A stretch of 64,000 bases of DNA from Physcia stellaris (GCA_018902385.1 JABSSW010000051.1:124001-188000); one strand, 5' to 3'. Counted from the stretch's first letter, positions 45,567 through 58,637 are shown. Numbers and translations: made by a program. Notes: generated by a model not told the origin, from the letters alone.

Positions 45567-48314
45567 TCAGAGCAAGCTTGACCTCTTCTTCCTAATCCTG
45601 CTGTACATTCTAGCGACCGGACTCCCCTGCATCTCAATTTCTGTCTGCTGTGTCGAGCCGCTCCAACTGCCTTTGTACTTATGAAGTGTTCCTCTATTCT
45701 TTTCGTTATGCTCAAACCATACATGATCCCTCGATTTATCAAGCTTGATGTTCCACATCGTGCTGTAGTGCTCTTTGTCCGGTCCACCGGCACAAGTTCC
45801 CTCCAAGGCCTCACTCGGTGGCGAGAGAAGCGATAAGCAGAAAAGATTTTGCGGTTCAACGAAGTCTGTGACTAGATTCCCACTTGCCAAGAAATAGACT
45901 AGACAACAGAGGTTGCCAAGGAAGACGAGGAGCAGAACAATGAAGAACAGATTCTGCCATCTCTGCGTACCTCCTGACTGGAAATTTACGGTCCTGAGGG
46001 TTGCATTGAAGGCTTGGTACTGTGGGTCTGCGAGGGTAGTGACGGTTGTCGAATAGTTCCAATAGTGAATGAAGGGTGAGTCGAGTGCTGATTGGATAAG
46101 CGTGCAGCTTGCAAGGACCGCAAGGGCTTCGGAAATAGATGGCAGAGACATCTCAAGTGTACTCGATTTTGGAATCAGTTGTGTCAAAAGCCGAGCGTTT
46201 GACGCCATCCCGTCGGTGATGCCCGCGTTCAAGCTCAAAGCTAGACCCCATTGCGAAGCGACGTTCACCCAGTCGCGAACCCACATGCCGTTTGGCGCTC
46301 TAGGCTGGGATCTGCCATACATAAGTCGGTTGTCAGCCTCGCAATTGGTATTCAGAGACCCTCCGCTTCCACTGGAGTGATACTCCGTGGAACAATTGGT
46401 ACCAAGTGCCGCCCGCATCGAGCATAATGTATAAGCACTATCACGAGATGTCGCAAGCAGGTAGATTGCCTGAGCGCCATAGATGCCCGAGTAGTTGAGA
46501 ACAGTGTTGTAGGGCTGAGGAAGCTTCGGGAAGATTGGATACACCTGGTCTTTACTGAAACCAAACAAATCGTCCACGGCTGTCTTTTTGGGCGACTTCA
46601 ATGCCAGATTGAACTGGTTCGGCCAGCTAGTGGAGTTGGGATACGTGCCGTTAAAGCCTGGCCATTCAGCATATACCATTGGGACCAGTTCTTTTTCTGT
46701 CAGCTCTGCACATAAGACGTTCAGGACCGGTGAGGGAACTGAGGCTTGGACGTGATATTCGCCAAGTCCCTACGCCTCAGCTAATTAGCGCTTGAACACA
46801 GAATGGAAAACAAAATATCCAGCAAATATTATTCTAGCATTTTTGGAAACTCACACTAAGATCTTGTGGCTGCACGATGTCGTTTCGTGGATCCCTGGCC
46901 GCTTTCACAATACCAGAGTGAGGCATTGCCATAGTGACATTATTCACGGTTCTTTTCCACTTTTGGGAAAGTTCCGTCATGTTCGTAACCTCAGTCCAAG
47001 TCCCCCTAACCGTTGTATTATCGTACAACATCTAGCACACAAATTATCAGTACAGGGAACGTTCATGCGCCCAAGGTCAATCGACAAGCATACCGCCACG
47101 GGAGCAGGCCTATCGGCCATGTTATTTGAGCTATTTCCTACGCCGATGTGCTCGGACCATGCTCCTAGATACTGCATATAATTATGATAGGCTTCTCCTG
47201 AATGTTCCAACGAAACGCAGGTCTGACCACCGCTGTCCGGATCGTCCCGCTTTGGAATTGGCGTGGTACAGCGATCCATGATAGTATAGGTGTTGGCAAA
47301 GGACGTCGAAACCTTGCCATACATCAATCGGTGCTCGGCTCTTCCGAACTTCAATCTAGGAGCCACCAAAGCATCAGAAGCGGTAGTGTATAAAGTTGCC
47401 ATTACTGCCGCAACCAAAGCGATAGCTCCTAGGTATGTGACTGCGGCGTAGCGTACAGACTCCCAGTGAGCTATCATCGTTCCGGGCTGCAGTACCCAAG
47501 ATCGCATTGACATCTCGGCGATTGTAATACTCTTTCGTTCTCCTAAAGCCCTCTTGGATAGAATCTGGCCAAGTAAGGCTACAAAGACTGTGACGAAGGA
47601 TAGTTCAATGGACTTTGCAAACGCTGCATACAGTACAGACGCCGTTTGTTGAGTCATATGTTTTGATCCGATCATGTGATTATACCGAGGCTTTATAATG
47701 GCTATGAATAGCCAAAAGCCAGAGAAAAATGTGGAATAAATCGACAATATTAGTATTGAGATCGACAGCCAGCTGCTACGTCCACTTGCCAAAGCCCTTT
47801 TAGATGTGCAGCGTAGGTTCGCATTGCTTAAAGCCGGTGCGGCCTTCTTATGAAGTCGTTCGCGGTCGGAGTCTGCTGCGAACGGTTGATACACATTGGG
47901 TTCTGGTGTATAAATTGCCTCTGGCGCATTTCTCTCGTACGGAGAACCCTCGTCATGGTGGACTTTGTGGATGGACTTGGACGAGGCAGGGGATAGAAGG
48001 GGATCTGACGAGCTAGGAGTGCCGGGTGAGGATTTACTACCTACAGGAACCCTCGATACTGTGGACCGCTTCTGGGTGTCAATGTTCGCAATGCCCAGGC
48101 CCCGGCTGTGGTCGCTGGACGGCTGAAGGACTTCATCTACGGAAGGCACGGGGCCCTCCTCGACGACGGAGGGTACGCGGGCATAGCCCGGACGACGGAA
48201 GCTGGTTGATGTTGGAGACGCGAGAAGTGTAGAACTTGATTCGAACGAGTCATCAGACAAGGTCGAGCTTTGCTGTCGAAGTGAAGTGCTGGTTCTCTTA
48301 GGAGAGGAATCCAT
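45567..48314 (-). CDS. Large fungal multi-pass membrane protein of unknown function, 866 aa
   Basis: Three exons, 48314-47094, 47031-46855 and 46769-45567; total 2601 nt, in frame, GT-AG introns. The N-terminal 175 residues are disordered and Ser/Pro-rich (cytoplasmic). Hydrophobic segments follow: ILILSIYSTFFSGFWLFIAI, a pair around SVLYAAFAKSIELSFVTVFV, and one at AAVTYLGAIALVAAVMATL. A long outer domain comes next with many N-glycosylation sites (NTT, NMT, NVT, NST, NCS, NYS, NAT) and cysteines. One helix near the end (NLFFIVLLLVFLGNLCCLVY) precedes a short basic tail. The layout is common among uncharacterised fungal surface proteins. No catalytic motif is visible. A receptor or wall-linked role would be a guess. 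Confidence 0.8.
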
Positions 48315-49678
48315 GACGCAACAAAAGAGACCAAAAGACGGGTCAAGAGCTCAGCCTTGTTAAATGGTAGTGTAAGTACAACCTAAGATCCTTTCCATTG
48401 ATAAAGACTTTCGAGACCTAATTCGACCAAACGGAATGGCAGAAGGAATAGAGCTAGAAAAACGACAGTAAATTGCACAGGCTCCTGTGGATTTTCCCGT
48501 AGGTGCGAAACGAATGTCACTGAAGGAGAATTCACCGGGGAAGCCACCCTAGTACCCATGAGATTCACCATGGCAGTCTGTAGAGTCTAGTCCCCCTATC
48601 GGAAACCCTTGGCATAGAAGCCATGTGTCGGTGGCGTAAGCAGACCAATGCCCTCTCTCGAAAATCGGCTCGGGGCTTCTAGCCGACCATTTAGAGCAAA
48701 GTGGGCGGCGATTCCATGCAGGTCGCCGCGGGAGGGATATTGAGTGGGAGATAATTCAATGAACTAATGATAATGCCCACGAATGTAACTGTCAAGGGAG
48801 TTAAATTCAAGGTACAAGTGCCTCTTTATATTCACAGATCTGGAGGCCACCATCTGAGCTCGTTCTGATATCCATCCCGCTCCCATTCTGACTCCTTGTA
48901 TGTAGACAAAAATTAGGGGTGGGTACGTACTCGTACTAGTACTACTCGTACCCGAACCCCTCTAATCTTAAGGTAAGCGCCCGCTTGGCTAGGGGATGGT
49001 TCCGAGTCCTCGGGCCCATAGCTAGCGAGCTTATTGGATAATTCTAGGGATACCCGGAGCGGGTTTCGGAGCGGGTACACTAGTGTCTTCTAATCTCCAA
49101 GAACCAAGACTGGAACTTCCAATTGCCGGGGCTTCGAAAGATCGGTAGCATATGAAATGGATATTACCATTTGAAAGAGGGAGAGAGAAAGGGTGTATAT
49201 TGTGGAGAAATTACCACACAGATCTACCTTGCATCATGATTATGTTTGGCGCAAAATTTATGATAACAGCGCTCGGGTACTGATCTGAGTCTCACCAATT
49301 CCACGGCCATGAGACTTACAAGTGATCCTCCTCGACTGCTAGATCAATGTCTAGACCGACGAGGAATAATCTAGGAAGTGTCTTTATCGAGAGATTGGAG
49401 CTTTGCTCATCCACCGCAGATAACACGATTGGAGACTCAAGTACTCGTACACGACCAATGACTGAGCTAACAACAAGCATCCGACAGTTACATACGGAAT
49501 GTTGCACGCCGAAGATAATGATGGCCAATCATCGGGGAGGGGGCGATGTTCTGACCTGCACATCGCCGAAGATCGAGACTTCCAGCCGATGGTGATTATA
49601 AGCTTCGAATGACCCGATTCTTCCTTCATTATCTTATTCCCAGAAGATCGTCCGCTGTCTTTCAGAAATTAGTCCAAT
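48315..49678. other. Divergent intergenic region
   Basis: About 1.4 kb between two divergently transcribed membrane-protein genes. It holds short repeats of the CGTACTAGTACTACTCGTACCC kind near 48927 and a GGAGCGGGT pair near 49060. No gene is recognised. Confidence 0.35.
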
Positions 49679-50655
49679 ATGGACAGTAATGTGCATTTTC
49701 CTAACGACATCAAGGCGCACGATGGACCTTCACCCCATGAGAATCATGACAATCACACACAAATTCAGAGCACCCCATTTCTGCAGACGAATGGTATTGC
49801 CTCCATAAGTCGACATGACCTCATCAGCAGTGGCAACAGTCTCGAGGAGGCGGGAAATGTGCCCCAAATCCACAGCTGGCCCGACACAGCTAGCCGCCTC
49901 AGAAAAAGGACTGCATGGAGCTGTCTGTCATTACTCTGGGCTGCTACTGTGACGTTTTTGCCGGTAATATTTCTATGTGAGTCACGTTTAGAATCGCAGG
50001 CTATTACCCTGATGGGGTTGGCTTGGTCGACAAATCAATATGAGCGCTACTGACTAGCATGCTCGCAGTCTTAGGATTCGCTGTTCTTGGCCTTGACGGC
50101 AAACACCGATCAACTTTTGGAGACGCCATTATCGAGCTGGGTAAATACGGGGCGACTGCTTTTCCAATTATGTTTGCTGCAATTGTGGCACGGTTGTTCA
50201 GAGCTGTAGCCCTGTTGAGATCCGAGAAAGGTGCAAAACTTGGAGTGAGTGAGCCTCGCTATCATCAGCTCGATTGGCTGTGATGTCCTGGTCCCACCTT
50301 GCTGATCCTTATCCAGCTGCTCGAGCAACTAGCCGGCAGTCAAAGCTTAGGTGCAGCTGTGGAAAGATTTGTCCTCCTTCGCAGATTTGACACACTGGGA
50401 GCAATTGTCGTCCTCCTTTGGTTCTTGTCTCCCCTCGGCAGTCAGATGTCCTTACGACTACTCGAATTCACAAGTGTCAACAATATCTCCCAGACGTCGA
50501 TACAATACTTCAATACGACAACGCCTGCGGGCTCGATGAATTACGTCACGACAACGCCTGCGGACTCAATGAATTTCGTCAGTGGGCCTGACTGGGCCGT
50601 GCTTGGCTCGCGGCCCTCGTACACTAGACCGTGCCAGGCGAAGTCAAATCTCTAG
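49679..50655 (+). CDS. Truncated multi-pass membrane protein, 270 aa
   Basis: Exons 49679-49976, 50069-50244 and 50317-50655 total 813 nt, in frame, GT-AG junctions. A disordered polar N-terminus of about 85 residues precedes hydrophobic segments (LSLLWAATVTFLPVIFL, then ATAFPIMFAAIVARLFRAVA, then LGAIVVLLWFLSPLGSQ). Related fungal proteins continue for several hundred residues after the SPLGSQ-type segment, with a large outer domain and a last helix. Here the frame ends soon after, past a 30-bp direct duplication (TTPAGSMNYV / TTPADSMNFV). So this looks like the head of a larger protein cut short. The leftover sequence to about 51150 shows no clear continuation. Confidence 0.55.
50500..50580 (+). 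repeat. 30-bp coding direct duplication
   Basis: Two adjacent copies of an ACGACAACGCCTGCGG-type unit, differing at a few bases, encode TTPAGSMNYV and TTPADSMNFV. They lie just before the end of the truncated membrane protein. Confidence 0.6.
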
Positions 50656-51377
50656 ACGGTCTCCGGGCGCCAAAGATACCTTAAGTGCGCCACCCTTTAC
50701 CGTCCGGCGTCCGCAGGATTCTAAACTAGCCATTTAGAGCAAGAGTGCCGCAAGCGAAATCCTGTTGAACTTTGCCGCCAGCTTCGCATCTCCAAGCCTC
50801 TGGCATTTGTTGTATGAAATGTACAAAACCGAAAGTTAGTCTTGAAACTTGAGCTGAATTCTATTTCTATTCATCTTTCCAAAAAGATCAGAAGTCAAGA
50901 CTGTGCGTTTCAAAGATGTCCCAGGTCATATCGTTGCCAAGTCTACGAAGCAGTTGACGTTTGCCATCGCAATCGCAATCGGACGACTACCACATTATCC
51001 TAACTGGAAGAACGGCATGCGTCTTACGTGTACTAGGAAAACTTCAGGGCTGGACTTTTTTCGCTGCATTTTGCTGCATTTCATCCAAGCGGACAGGAGC
51101 CTTTACGATCCAGCAAGGAAAATGACTGTGCGACGAATGAGATTGGACTAGTGTGGCATTCCTGACCATCCTGACCGTCGAAGTGGCAATATAAGTACTG
51201 GATAAGTCCATTGAGTGATGATAATGTACAAACGTAGCATACTCTGGTTTATAGACTTCTAATGCATGAGAAATACTGGTCGTAGAGAATTGATGAGCTG
51301 TTGTTGCCTAATAGGGTCAATTCATGATATATCGCAAGATCAGAGATACAAACCTATCACTGGCAGCTTGGTGGGCT
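50656..51377. other. Stretch without recognised genes
   Basis: A + frame at 50903-51151 is seen but lacks a family. Probably leftover of the truncated upstream gene and the 3' region of the cyclase. Confidence 0.3.
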
Positions 51378-53136
51378 CTAAAAGAGAAGAAATTCATTAT
51401 ATACAGTTGAAATCGCACAAACCTGCCATAAAAGCCGACCGAGATCTTGAAGCATCTCGCCCTTACGCCGCAGAATTCTTACCGCAAGTGCAGTTGTCAA
51501 GCCTCGATTGCCTATGCGAGCACCCGTCCTACCTAAACAGCAGAAGTGACCAGCCGGCCACCCACCATCCTCATCTTGCAACGACATCAGTGCCTGCAGA
51601 TCTTTCCTATACAGCTGCAACTCTATGCCCACGGATTGGCAGGCAAAGAGACGGAATGCCAGAGCCAATGCATTTACAGGCACGTTGAGTCGCTCTTGGA
51701 GTTGTGCCTTGACTGCATTTAGCCTTTTCCGAAGTGACTCGCTGCGCGTTTCGCAGTACAGCCGAGCGACGAGGTACAGGAAGCTCTCTGGCGTGGAGTA
51801 ATGCCGATTTCCATTGAGGCACGCGTTGTTATGCAGACAATTGACGACGAAATCCTCTGTTTTCTCGGTACGAGGATCAGTGCCGGCACCGAACTTGTGG
51901 AATAGTCTCAGGATGTTGCAGCAGACTTGAGGAGTGGTGCGAGGCCGTGTAGGATCGAAATACGTCCGCATGATTCCGTCTAGGTCCAAGTTCGTAGCCA
52001 TCTTCTCCAAGACGAGATGAACGTCTGGGACTGTGGAGAGGTATCGTGTAGGAATTGACAAGTAGGCTGTCGATGTTGTATCGGCATCCGGGGGAAAGTC
52101 ACGAGTTGTGAGAACTGGGGCCTCAGTGAAATAATTCCAGAGGCCGTTCATAACATCAGATGTCGCAAAGCCGTTGCCATCAAAGTGGCCATTCGATTGG
52201 CCGTTCGAACAACCGTTGAGATGACCATTCGATTGACTGTTCTCAGTGGGGTGTATCCCGTGCGTCTTACCATAAGGCCATTTAAGGTAGACAATGTCTT
52301 CGTCGTCGGTTAGCTCCCAAATCATAAGTTGGGCAAAGTTGTCCTTCATTATGACTTCCTTGTGACCCTCGACAACACTATGATGGTTCCGGGCATTATG
52401 CTTAAGAAAAGTTTCCGCCCGTTCGAGTGGGTCTTGAAGTAAATTCCGTAGTACCTCGCCGACGCTGGGCAATGACTTATCCACGAGTATTGCGTGCATA
52501 CCCTGAGACCGCGCCGCGCAAATGTTCTCGGCCGTGTCATCGATCATGATCATTTCGCTTGGATGAACTCCTGTCTCTTCGATAACATGTTGGAAAAAGC
52601 ATAGGTCCGGCTTCCGCATGCCCTCAATCCCTGATGCGAAGACTTTGTCGAATATAGACCAGGGGAGGTCAAGACTCTGAATCATCTCGAAATGCTCCTG
52701 AAAAATGATCAATCAATTTCCTCCCAGATGTTGGAGAAGACTTACCCGTGAAATATTGGACATGATGTACAGTTTGAGGTCGGGATTTGACGCCTTTATA
52801 CCTTGAATTGTACGGACCAAGGGGATGCTGGGCCTCAGCGAAAGTTGGGCCTGGTCCATAGCTGTCTTAACAACGGACGGATCTTCGCCAAGTATATGGC
52901 CAAAGCTCTGTTCACGTCTTAGTCGAGCCTGTCGATGTTCGCGGGTCCAAACAGACGGAAGATTTCACCTTGCAAGCCTCCTGGAGCGTGACCTTACCTC
53001 TATCTAGGCTATGCCAGGTTATGGAGTTCATGATGGTCAGGAATTGCCCTGGGGATAAGGCATTGATGCTGTGACGGTCCCATTCCAACAATACTCCACC
53101 AAGATCGAAAACAAGAACCTTAAGTTTAGATACCAT
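51378..53136 (-). CDS. HAD-fused class II terpene cyclase (drimane-synthase type), 549 aa
   Basis: Exons 53136-52969, 52907-52746 and 52697-51378 total 1650 nt, in frame, GT-AG introns. The N-terminal half is a haloacid-dehalogenase-like domain: VFDLGGVLLEWD (Asp11), SNIS, KPD near 140 and DDTAEN near 163. A Ser/Asn/Gly linker with SNGH-type repeats (about 264-287) leads to a helical terpene-cyclase beta-domain with D-A-D-T-T at about 314-318, the general-acid motif of class II cyclases. HAD-fused cyclases such as AstC protonate farnesyl diphosphate to drimane-type (drimanyl/albicanyl) products, with the HAD part acting on diphosphates in some members. Conserved C-terminal segments GGWPAGHFCCLGRTG and IGNRGLTTALAVRIL are present. 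A P450 relic, a bZIP regulator and an ABC exporter follow to the right. Automatic annotation might wrongly call this a hydrolase. Confidence 0.85.
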
Positions 53137-54770
53137 TGTGGAGGGTCTTCGCAGTCAAAGCTGCAATGGATCACAGACACGATCTCGAGAAGAGAAAAGC
53201 ATTAATTACCGTCTGCGAGGTATATATCAGTCCAACCCTTGGAACCAACCCGTTTGCCCAGGTCTTTTAGAACGCCAACTGATAACGCATCCTTATGCAA
53301 AGTAGTGCGCCTACATTACCGTATAATCTGTTGAGCTGACCATGTTTCTAAGGTTTGTCATGCCGAGACATTCGTCATGGCAGCTTGTTGCTCTGCAGCC
53401 CGATTATACTGTGCCGCAGCCTGATCTTAACGTTCTGTAGATTCAATCATATCTTTGGCTGCGCAATGGAGATTGGGACATCAAGATTTGATGAGATCGG
53501 GCGCCAAGACTGCTCCTATCCAGAAAGATGGTGTGAGCAAAGAAATGCTGGCTACGACAGGTCCAGCCTATTCATCATGATAGAATGTCTCACAACATGT
53601 ATTGTCGAAAAAAAACGTGCGCCATCTGGCGGCTGACCTTGATCAGTAATCGTACCTCTCCAAGTATCATACGTGTTCAGGCATGGAAGCCACGCTAGTT
53701 TCTCACTGCATGTGATGCTTACCAATTTCATGGGGAAATGATGCCTAAGGATCTAAAAACACATTACAAACCTAAGGTCCATTAGTCACTGAGTGTAAAA
53801 AATCATTCGTCTCTGGATCTTAGAGGGCTACTCATCAGTGCTCTATTTGCGTGCTCTCTCGATTTTGACCCTTTGGAATGTCTCTCTAATTTCCTTCGAG
53901 CGTTGTGCCTTCCTCGGCTAAGTGATGACGGCGCAAAATGTGAGTGTCCAAAATTGAGGCTTTGGCAGCGCTGGCAGGGGCCAAAAGCTGGGACGTTACG
54001 GGTGGTATTGTGAGCTTGACTGTCTATACCGGGCCCTCATGATTATCTACCCTCTCGTCCTTTCCCCTCTTTCCAAATGCCCGGCAAAGAAAGGAGCAGA
54101 TGTAGCTATCATTGGCTGCAGGTGTAGCCGCCACATTAAGTTAAGGGAAGGATGACTGATTGGCTGGGATTGTGCCTTAGTAACTTGAGAGTAATCATAG
54201 CCCAGCAGAAATTGGCCGATCGTGGCGCTTGAGGCAAATTTCCATCTCCTTTTTAGGCAATTGAGCTGACGCAGGTATTGATCGAATGATTCATAATCTA
54301 GAAGGCTGACTAAACAGGCCCTTAGATTACTATTGTATGTACTCTCTACGGTAGTTGATGACTTCCATATGATAGGGCTGAGTAAGACTGGGTAAGGCTG
54401 ACTGGCGTGCTTTGCTCCAGGCGGATGCATAAGCATTACGTTCGACAACTGAAGCTGTATTGATCTTCAGATCGATGAAGAAACCATTGAAGTGAATGAG
54501 GATCGAGTGACCTAGGCAAATCTCGATGGCATGCTGTATTTCGTCGAATACAACTGAGGAACGATTCTCCTCCTTTCAAGTAAAATGATCATGGGACGAT
54601 CATATTCAAAGAAGCCAACTTCAATGTAACGTAGAAACTTGAGGCGAGAACTTTGAGCTGCCCTCGTTTAGTCTCCGTTCAAATCGTTGGTTTCCCCCCA
54701 GCACACAAGGTCAATCTGAAGTCAACCCCTTTTTGACTGCGAGACCAACAATAGCTTCGCTGCTGGAAGC
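53137..54770. other. Stretch without recognised genes
   Basis: About 1.6 kb between the cyclase (-) and the P450 relic (+), so presumably a bidirectional promoter region. The - frame at 54047-54448 has no known family. Confidence 0.35.
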
Positions 54771-56500
54771 ATGTTGACAACAGAGGTATTTCCTGCCATT
54801 GGTGACTACAGCCAAGCTGGTTTGATATTGGCATTACTCATCCCTGTAGTCTTAGTGAGTCGCCATCTTCATTCTGCATTAACCTAAGCATTCAGTACCT
54901 GGGCTATCTGCTATGGCTAGCCATGCTCAAATTTGACCCAATTTCCCGGGGCCATGGCCTGGGCGGCGAGTCCAATCCCCTACGTCTGGGAACATATGAC
55001 TGGCAAGCTTCCTTTCACCTATGAACAACTCCACGTGAAACACGGCGATGTAGTCCGCATACTCCCGAACGAGCTATCCTTCCGTACTCCACCAGCATAG
55101 AAAGATATCTGCTAATGGTATCCCGGGCACGAGCTCCGAACCAATGACCCCCAAGCTCAATCGCCGAACGGGGAGGGCGTCTACAGTATCTTAACGGTCT
55201 CAAACGCGGCAGATCATGCTAGGTATCGCAGACAGATCAATCCTGCTTTTACCACCAGGGTCTTCAACGAACAGGAGCCGTCGATCTCGGCACACGTCGA
55301 TCTGCTCATGAAATGACTGCACCAGCCTGCGATGAAGACTTCCAAGATATGCTGAGATGGGCGAAACTGCTGTTCTTCGACATCATCGCGGCTTTGACCT
55401 TTGGGGAGTCTTTGCACAGACCTGGAGAGCGAAAAGTACCATCCATGGTTGGAAGGATTCTTTGCACCACAATGAAGATGGTTACGTTACTGAGAGCAAT
55501 GAGCCGACTTCCATATCTTTCTAGATCATTTCGAGTGTTGATGCCAAGGACTTTAGTGAAGCAAACACGAGGACTTCGTCGGTAATCAATCTAACTGTCG
55601 CATATCCGACTTTTCACTTCGTAAAAATTTCATGAGCCGGGTACTTCCTTCCGACCAGCGGAATGCGGAGATGAACATGGCCAAGATATGGGCAACCTAC
55701 CTTATGGCACTTTGATGCTTGCTAGTAGTGAGAACTTAGCGACTACGTTTGTCTTTACGGTTTATCTCCTGCTTCAGAATCCATCAGCACTCACAGAATT
55801 TAGTCCATGAGATCCGTAGTAATTTCACCACTGAGGATGCCGTTCAATTTCGAGCTGTCAATGGCCTCAAACATCTATCTGCAGTTGTTGAGGATCGATG
55901 CGGATAAAGCCGGCGGCGCCATCGTCTCAGCAAAGAGTGGTCCTAGTCGGTGGAGAGACGATCGCCGGACATCGGGTACCCGAAGGAGTAAGCTTGATGC
56001 TCTGTCTTGTCACCCGTAAGAGCATGCTTGGTTGATTTACATCGCGGCAGACAAAAGTTCCCACATCGCCCTACCGTACAAATCGGCCTGGAAAGTATTT
56101 CCATCAGCCCGATGCTTTTGTTCCGGAACGTTGGCGGAAAGATCCTCGGACGACACAAGCGTATTCCACCCATTTCAGTTGGGTCCGAGAGCATGCGTTG
56201 GGCAGCGGTGAGTTTCCCTAATTAGTAACGGCAGCCACACATTACTCATGTCGTATCTCTTCAAGGCTCGCTCTGTCAGAGATATATCTCGCACTTGTCA
56301 AGCCACTCTGGAACTTTGAACGAGCCAAAAGCTGACAGCGTGGCTTGGGATGATGATAAGAAGATCTTTCCTTTATGGGAGATGCGCCCATTGTTTGTAC
56401 GACTGAAGCCTGCTGAAGGGAATGAATGAAGAGCAACTGGGCCTTTAGCCGTTGGGGGTCCTGCTGCTTGCTGAGACATTCGAGCCGCACACTTTCAATG
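54771..56500 (+). pseudogene. Cytochrome P450 relic
   Basis: Starts with a membrane anchor (MLTTEVFPAIGDYSQ, then YLGYLLWLAML after an intron). The P450 N-terminal region follows (LPFTYEQLHVKHGDVVRI, LPNELSF). Next come a helix C/D piece (SILTVSNAADHARYRRQ), a FQDMLRWAKLLFFDIIAAL segment, and an I/K-helix region with NPSALTEF. Near 56100-56200 there is a remnant of the PERF/heme region (QLGPRAC). The order is right for an E-class microsomal P450 of about 500 residues, but the reading frame is lost in several places, so no full protein can be encoded. Its position beside the HAD-type cyclase suggests it was the tailoring oxidase of a terpenoid pathway. Confidence 0.7.
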
Positions 56501-57014
56501 GCTTTACTACATATCAGTTAAATGGCTTATATTAGATACTTAGCCAACCAAGATGTCAATTTCGAAGTATAACAGAGTCAAAGGACTTTCAAGGAGGTAC
56601 CCTGGGTTTGCCCTGATATCGTAAGCGGTTTTGATCTTTTCGAGAAATGGGCCACCCACGATTAAGAGCTTTTAGCAAGGGCGATGAACAAACACATCTA
56701 GAGCGTATCGGTGCCTCTACAGGCCATGCTGTTCGCTGAGGCTCCGCATAAACCAGCGTACTGTACTTGATGAAGCCGGACTGTAATGTTTGGAGCCTCG
56801 AGGTGTCTTTGCCGCCGAGGTGCATATCTTAAGCTCATATCTGATACAGGCTGGGAAGAGCCAGGAACAACATTCTGCCGTGTCGCTACCCTGGTTAGAG
56901 GAACGAAGACAGTATGCTTCAAGGAAATTCTTACATTGTGGGAGGAAAGCCATTCTGGTGCATCTATCTAGTCATACGGTACCTTACTTGACGCTTTTAG
57001 TCTATTTCCGGCAA
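56501..57014. other. Convergent intergenic region
   Basis: Short overlapping frames on both strands (56589-56953 -, 56786-57059 +). None is convincing. Confidence 0.3.
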
Positions 57015-58637
57015 TCAATCAGTCCCAGTAAAAGGAATTCCGCGACATTTTATGACTGATACAACCATGATGTAAATGTTAGGCACCATGGACGGATTAT
57101 TACGCAAATTGTCCACCTTAATCCTCCGTTGCAATTCAAACATGAGAATGTGCTTCGTCACTACCAAGGCAGCTGTCGACCCACGCTCGGAGCTGCACCA
57201 TCGAGACCTTACCTGAAAAGTACAGCAACGAAATGGCTGCCAGAGCTGATCGAGCGCCATCCTCCTGCCCTTCGTTGCTATGGTCTGTACAAATGGCAGT
57301 GATGAGGGTCCAAAGATTGGGTAGCTTCGGTAGTAATGAGAAATTGCAATGCTTGCACTTTGGGGAATGAGCCGTACCTCGTCTTTCAGAACCCCACCAA
57401 CGTCCGACAAAACATTAGTGACGGCTTCCCCTCGCAAATCAGGGTCTTGCACGATAGTCGTCTCCATTTCTGCAAGATAGTCATGGAGCTGGCGGCTTTT
57501 CCTGGTCTCCCTGTATTCGCCTAAGAAGATCTGTTCAGCCGAGCGAATCATCTCTTCTTTGCATCCTTGTGCTTCCCATTTTGTCCAATTGTTCATGTCC
57601 TCGGCTACATTCGCGAGTAAATTTGGCAGTCGACGCTTGCGGCTTAGACGCTGGGCATTTGCTAGTGGCGGTACTTTACTCAAGTCTGAGGTGTAGTACT
57701 GCGACAGCATTTGCTCAACATCGTCAAACCCAGCACTCTTCACGCACTCGAGTACCATAGCTAGGCGTCGCTCGAGAGATGTATCTTTAGATGATCTGTA
57801 GCCACCGTCTCTTGTGTCACCGACGTGGCCGAGCCGTGCAGTGCGAAAGGGTTAGCTTGCCAATCGATTTCGCTAGGTAGGAATAGTGGGGAACTATTAT
57901 CCGGGTTTTCGGGGTCAATGAATTTCGTTCAGACAATCTTTTGGACGATATGGACTGCCGAGAGCTCCCTAGGTCAAGCAAAGAATGTCATTAGTGGCCC
58001 GAGAACAGCTCAAATAGGTAGGAAGGTTAAGGGACTGACCCTCGGTCGAGTCTGATCTCGAGTCTGGATAAGCGCCTGATGGCTGCAGAGGGGCGCTTTA
58101 GGCAGCATTGTGGTTAGCTCGATTCGGCCAATCATCTTAAAGTAGTTCCAGTAGGCAAGGGCACCTTGTGGCACTAAGAGTAGGGCGGTCCACGTACCGA
58201 GCAGGGCCTGCATGAGAGACTTGGGGTAAATTTAGGTTCAACTCGTCCATGTACCCAGTTGCGCTAAGTGTCGGCGGGTAAGCTACCAGAGGTGAGATTG
58301 GCGCGTGAAAGTTCATAGGTGGCTGTTGTGGTGCAGCGCCCGACGTATATGATGCTGAGGGATGTGCCATTTGCGGACTGGATATCCAGGGACTCGGTTG
58401 TGGCATACTGGTGGCGATGAAATTGCTCGGAGCATGCTGTTGGGCTGTGGCCAGGCGCTCAAGCTCCTCGATGCGGTTCTTGATGTTCTTGCCTTTTCAG
58501 ACGTGTCAATTGTGTTCACACGTTGTAAGTGGGGACTTTGTTATACGGTAAGTTCGCTGCGCATTACGGTTTTGAATTCGCTTTCTTGATGCCTGATCGG
58601 TGACAGCGGTCCAATCATCGTTGGAAACTTCTGCCAT
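57015..58637 (-). CDS. bZIP transcription factor of the fungal secondary-metabolism type
   Basis: The start at 58637 reads MAEVSNDDWTAVTDQASRKR. Exon 1 (58637-58547) and exon 2 (from 58492) join over a 54-bp GT-AG intron to give the basic region RKRIQNRNAQRTYR, with the bZIP N-x7-R spacing, then KNIKNRIEELERL as a short zipper. A Pro/Gln/Ser-rich segment follows (58230-58440). After further introns the C-terminal part (57015-57758) reads MVLECVKSAGFDDVEQ..., AQRLSRKRRLPNLLANV and IRSAEQIFLGEYRE, a pattern I associate with this bZIP group. Exon joins between 57760 and 58230 are not resolved. Such factors often regulate neighbouring metabolite genes. Here the neighbours are a terpene cyclase, a P450 relic and an ABC transporter. 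Confidence 0.65.
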
